5,613 bases of DNA from Candidatus Odinarchaeota archaeon (GTDB lineage Archaea; Asgardarchaeota; JAGGXT01): positions 1-5,613 of the forward strand of contig JAGGXT010000053.1 of NCBI GenBank assembly GCA_021162905.1, given 5' to 3'. How positions within the stretch are numbered: the stretch's first letter is position 1; every line of letters begins with the position of its first letter. The notes under the pieces were generated by a model. It did no database searches. It was not told the DNA's origin and saw nothing but the letters and a program-made list of their open reading frames with translations. A program made the translations under genes and the position numbers. This document shows, in pieces, positions 4,946 to 5,613 of the stretch.

Positions 4946-5021
4946 AGGCCCGTAGTGTAGTGGCCAAGCATGCGGGGCCTTGGACCCCGTGACGAGGGTT
5001 CGAATCCCTCCGGGCCTACCA
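4946..5021 (+). tRNA. tRNA-Gln, anticodon UUG, CCA encoded
   Basis: All four arms fold. The acceptor AGGCCCG/CGGGCCT (4946-4952, 5011-5017) has seven pairs. The D-stem is GTGT/GCAT with a loop containing GG (4962-4963). The anticodon stem CGGGG/CCCCG (4973-4977, 4985-4989) encloses loop CCTTGGA. The T-stem GAGGG/CCCTC has loop TTCGAAT. Discriminator A5018 and genomic CCA (5019-5021) complete it. The anticodon TTG at 4980-4982 reads CAA. The first pair A1-U72 is the identity feature by which archaeal GatDE recognises tRNA-Gln, so this is the expected substrate of the GatD encoded upstream. The oddity is C at position 33 (4979), where almost all tRNAs have U; C33 could pair with G37. There is no intron. 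The rest is normal, so the gene is probably functional. Confidence 0.95.
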
Positions 5022-5022
5022 C

Positions 5023-5026
5023 TTTT
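5023..5026 (+). terminator. T-run after tRNA-Gln
   Basis: TTTT begins 2 nt after the CCA end, a common position for termination of archaeal tRNA transcripts. The run is short, and read-through into the methyltransferase gene 23 nt downstream is possible. Confidence 0.35.
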
Positions 5027-5044
5027 AAATTATCGTGAGTTAAT

Positions 5045-5613
5045 ATGAGTCTTACTTTTAAGCCATACCGCTTACCGATTTTTTCTGGTTACTATCTAAA
5101 GAATATTGCCAAGAAAGTTGGTTCTGGGGATCTTCTTAAATCAATTAACGTAAGTTTGGGTAAAAAAGGTAATGTTAGAATTAAAAGAATTGATAGTAAA
5201 ATTTGTTTCTATTTTTGCAACAAGATGTATTGCTTAGATATTAATTCTATTAATCTTACAGAAAGAGACTTAAAACGCGTTTACTTGTTAGAAAAAGGAC
5301 ATCTAAAAAGGATATCATTGAGTACTGGAGGGAATTATTACCAACTGATCTGTACAAAGGCATTAGCTGCACCGACAATTGAGATAAATGGAATTCGAAT
5401 GCATAGAACGAAGGGTATTCTCCCTTGGTTTGATGCCCGAAGAAAGGTTAAAGCATTAAAAATAAAGAAGGAAAATAAAGTCCTAGATATTTGTACTGGC
5501 CTAGGTTACACCGCCATTATTGAATTATTAAATGGAGGTAGAGTTACGTCTATCGAGAAGGATCTAAATGTATTAGAGTTAGCTAAATATAATCCTTGGT
5601 CGGAGGAACTTGG
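5045..5613 (+). CDS. Archaeal SAM-dependent methyltransferase (COG2521-like), 5' part
   Basis: The first 189 codons are present and the gene runs off the right edge. An N-terminal archaeal-specific region (1-140) ends in APTIEINGIRMHRTKGILPW (109-128), typical of the predicted archaeal methyltransferases of COG2521. A Rossmann SAM-binding core follows: motif I VLDICTGLGYTA (146-157), and the acidic loop after the second strand, SIEKD (169-173), expected to hold the ribose hydroxyls. It continues to ELAKYNPWSEEL. The substrate of this family is not known to me; RNA or protein are both possible. The ATG at 5045 is the first possible start because an in-frame TGA lies at 5036-5038. GTGAG (5035-5039) is a suitable ribosome site 5 nt upstream. 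It lies 23 nt after tRNA-Gln and could be read from the same promoter. Confidence 0.88.
   Translation, partial: MSLTFKPYRLPIFSGYYLKNIAKKVGSGDLLKSINVSLGKKGNVRIKRIDSKICFYFCNKMYCLDINSINLTERDLKRVYLLEKGHLKRISLSTGGNYYQLICTKALAAPTIEINGIRMHRTKGILPWFDARRKVKALKIKKENKVLDICTGLGYTAIIELLNGGRVTSIEKDLNVLELAKYNPWSEEL

Noticed and set aside
1..5613. CRISPR array, insertion sequence ends, tRNA-adjacent attachment repeat
   Set aside because: No regularly spaced repeats, transposase motifs, or second copy of the tRNA 3' end were seen.

Overview
The window is archaeal DNA. The evidence is Nep1 with its characteristic motifs, the archaeal tRNA-dependent amidotransferase subunit GatD, ribosomal protein S30e, a Mut7-C/zinc-ribbon protein, an archaeal-type (COG2521-like) methyltransferase, TATA boxes 25-32 nt upstream of start codons (implying leaderless mRNAs), and a tRNA-Gln with an A1-U72 pair and a genome-encoded CCA. 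The AT-rich core (roughly one third GC by eye) together with the tRNA resembles thermophilic Thermoproteota (TACK) lineages. I cannot place it more precisely.

Layout from left to right. Bases 1-377 hold the start of an unrecognised leftward gene that runs off the window edge. It is clearly richer in GC and uses different codons from everything else. A divergent spacer (378-515) carries a promoter on each side. nep1 (516-1244, +) converges on a small winged-helix regulator (1310-1645, -). The regulator's upstream region (1646-1811) holds a perfect 10-bp inverted repeat that abuts a TATA-like element for the rightward operon. That operon is an unrecognised gene (1812-2507, possibly a degenerate metallo-beta-lactamase-like fold) followed 12 bp later by gatD (2520-3875). 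gatD converges on the Mut7-C protein gene (3906-4436, -) across a near-perfect palindrome that looks like a shared terminator. After a divergent spacer (4437-4623) come S30e (4624-4809, +), tRNA-Gln(UUG) (4946-5021, +) and the first 189 codons of a SAM-dependent methyltransferase (5045 to the right edge, +). No gene-free stretch exceeds 300 bases; the longest is about 190.

Functionally this is mostly a translation neighbourhood. Nep1 modifies 16S rRNA, S30e belongs to the small subunit, and GatD is the glutaminase half of the enzyme that converts Glu-tRNA-Gln to Gln-tRNA-Gln. A tRNA-Gln with the A1-U72 pair used by that enzyme lies 1.1 kb away. gatE, the partner of gatD, is not in the window. 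I do not see a convincing new multi-gene system. The points most worth checking are the C at position 33 of the tRNA-Gln, the operator-like palindrome beside the regulator, the unknown gene coupled to gatD, and the compositionally foreign gene at the left edge.
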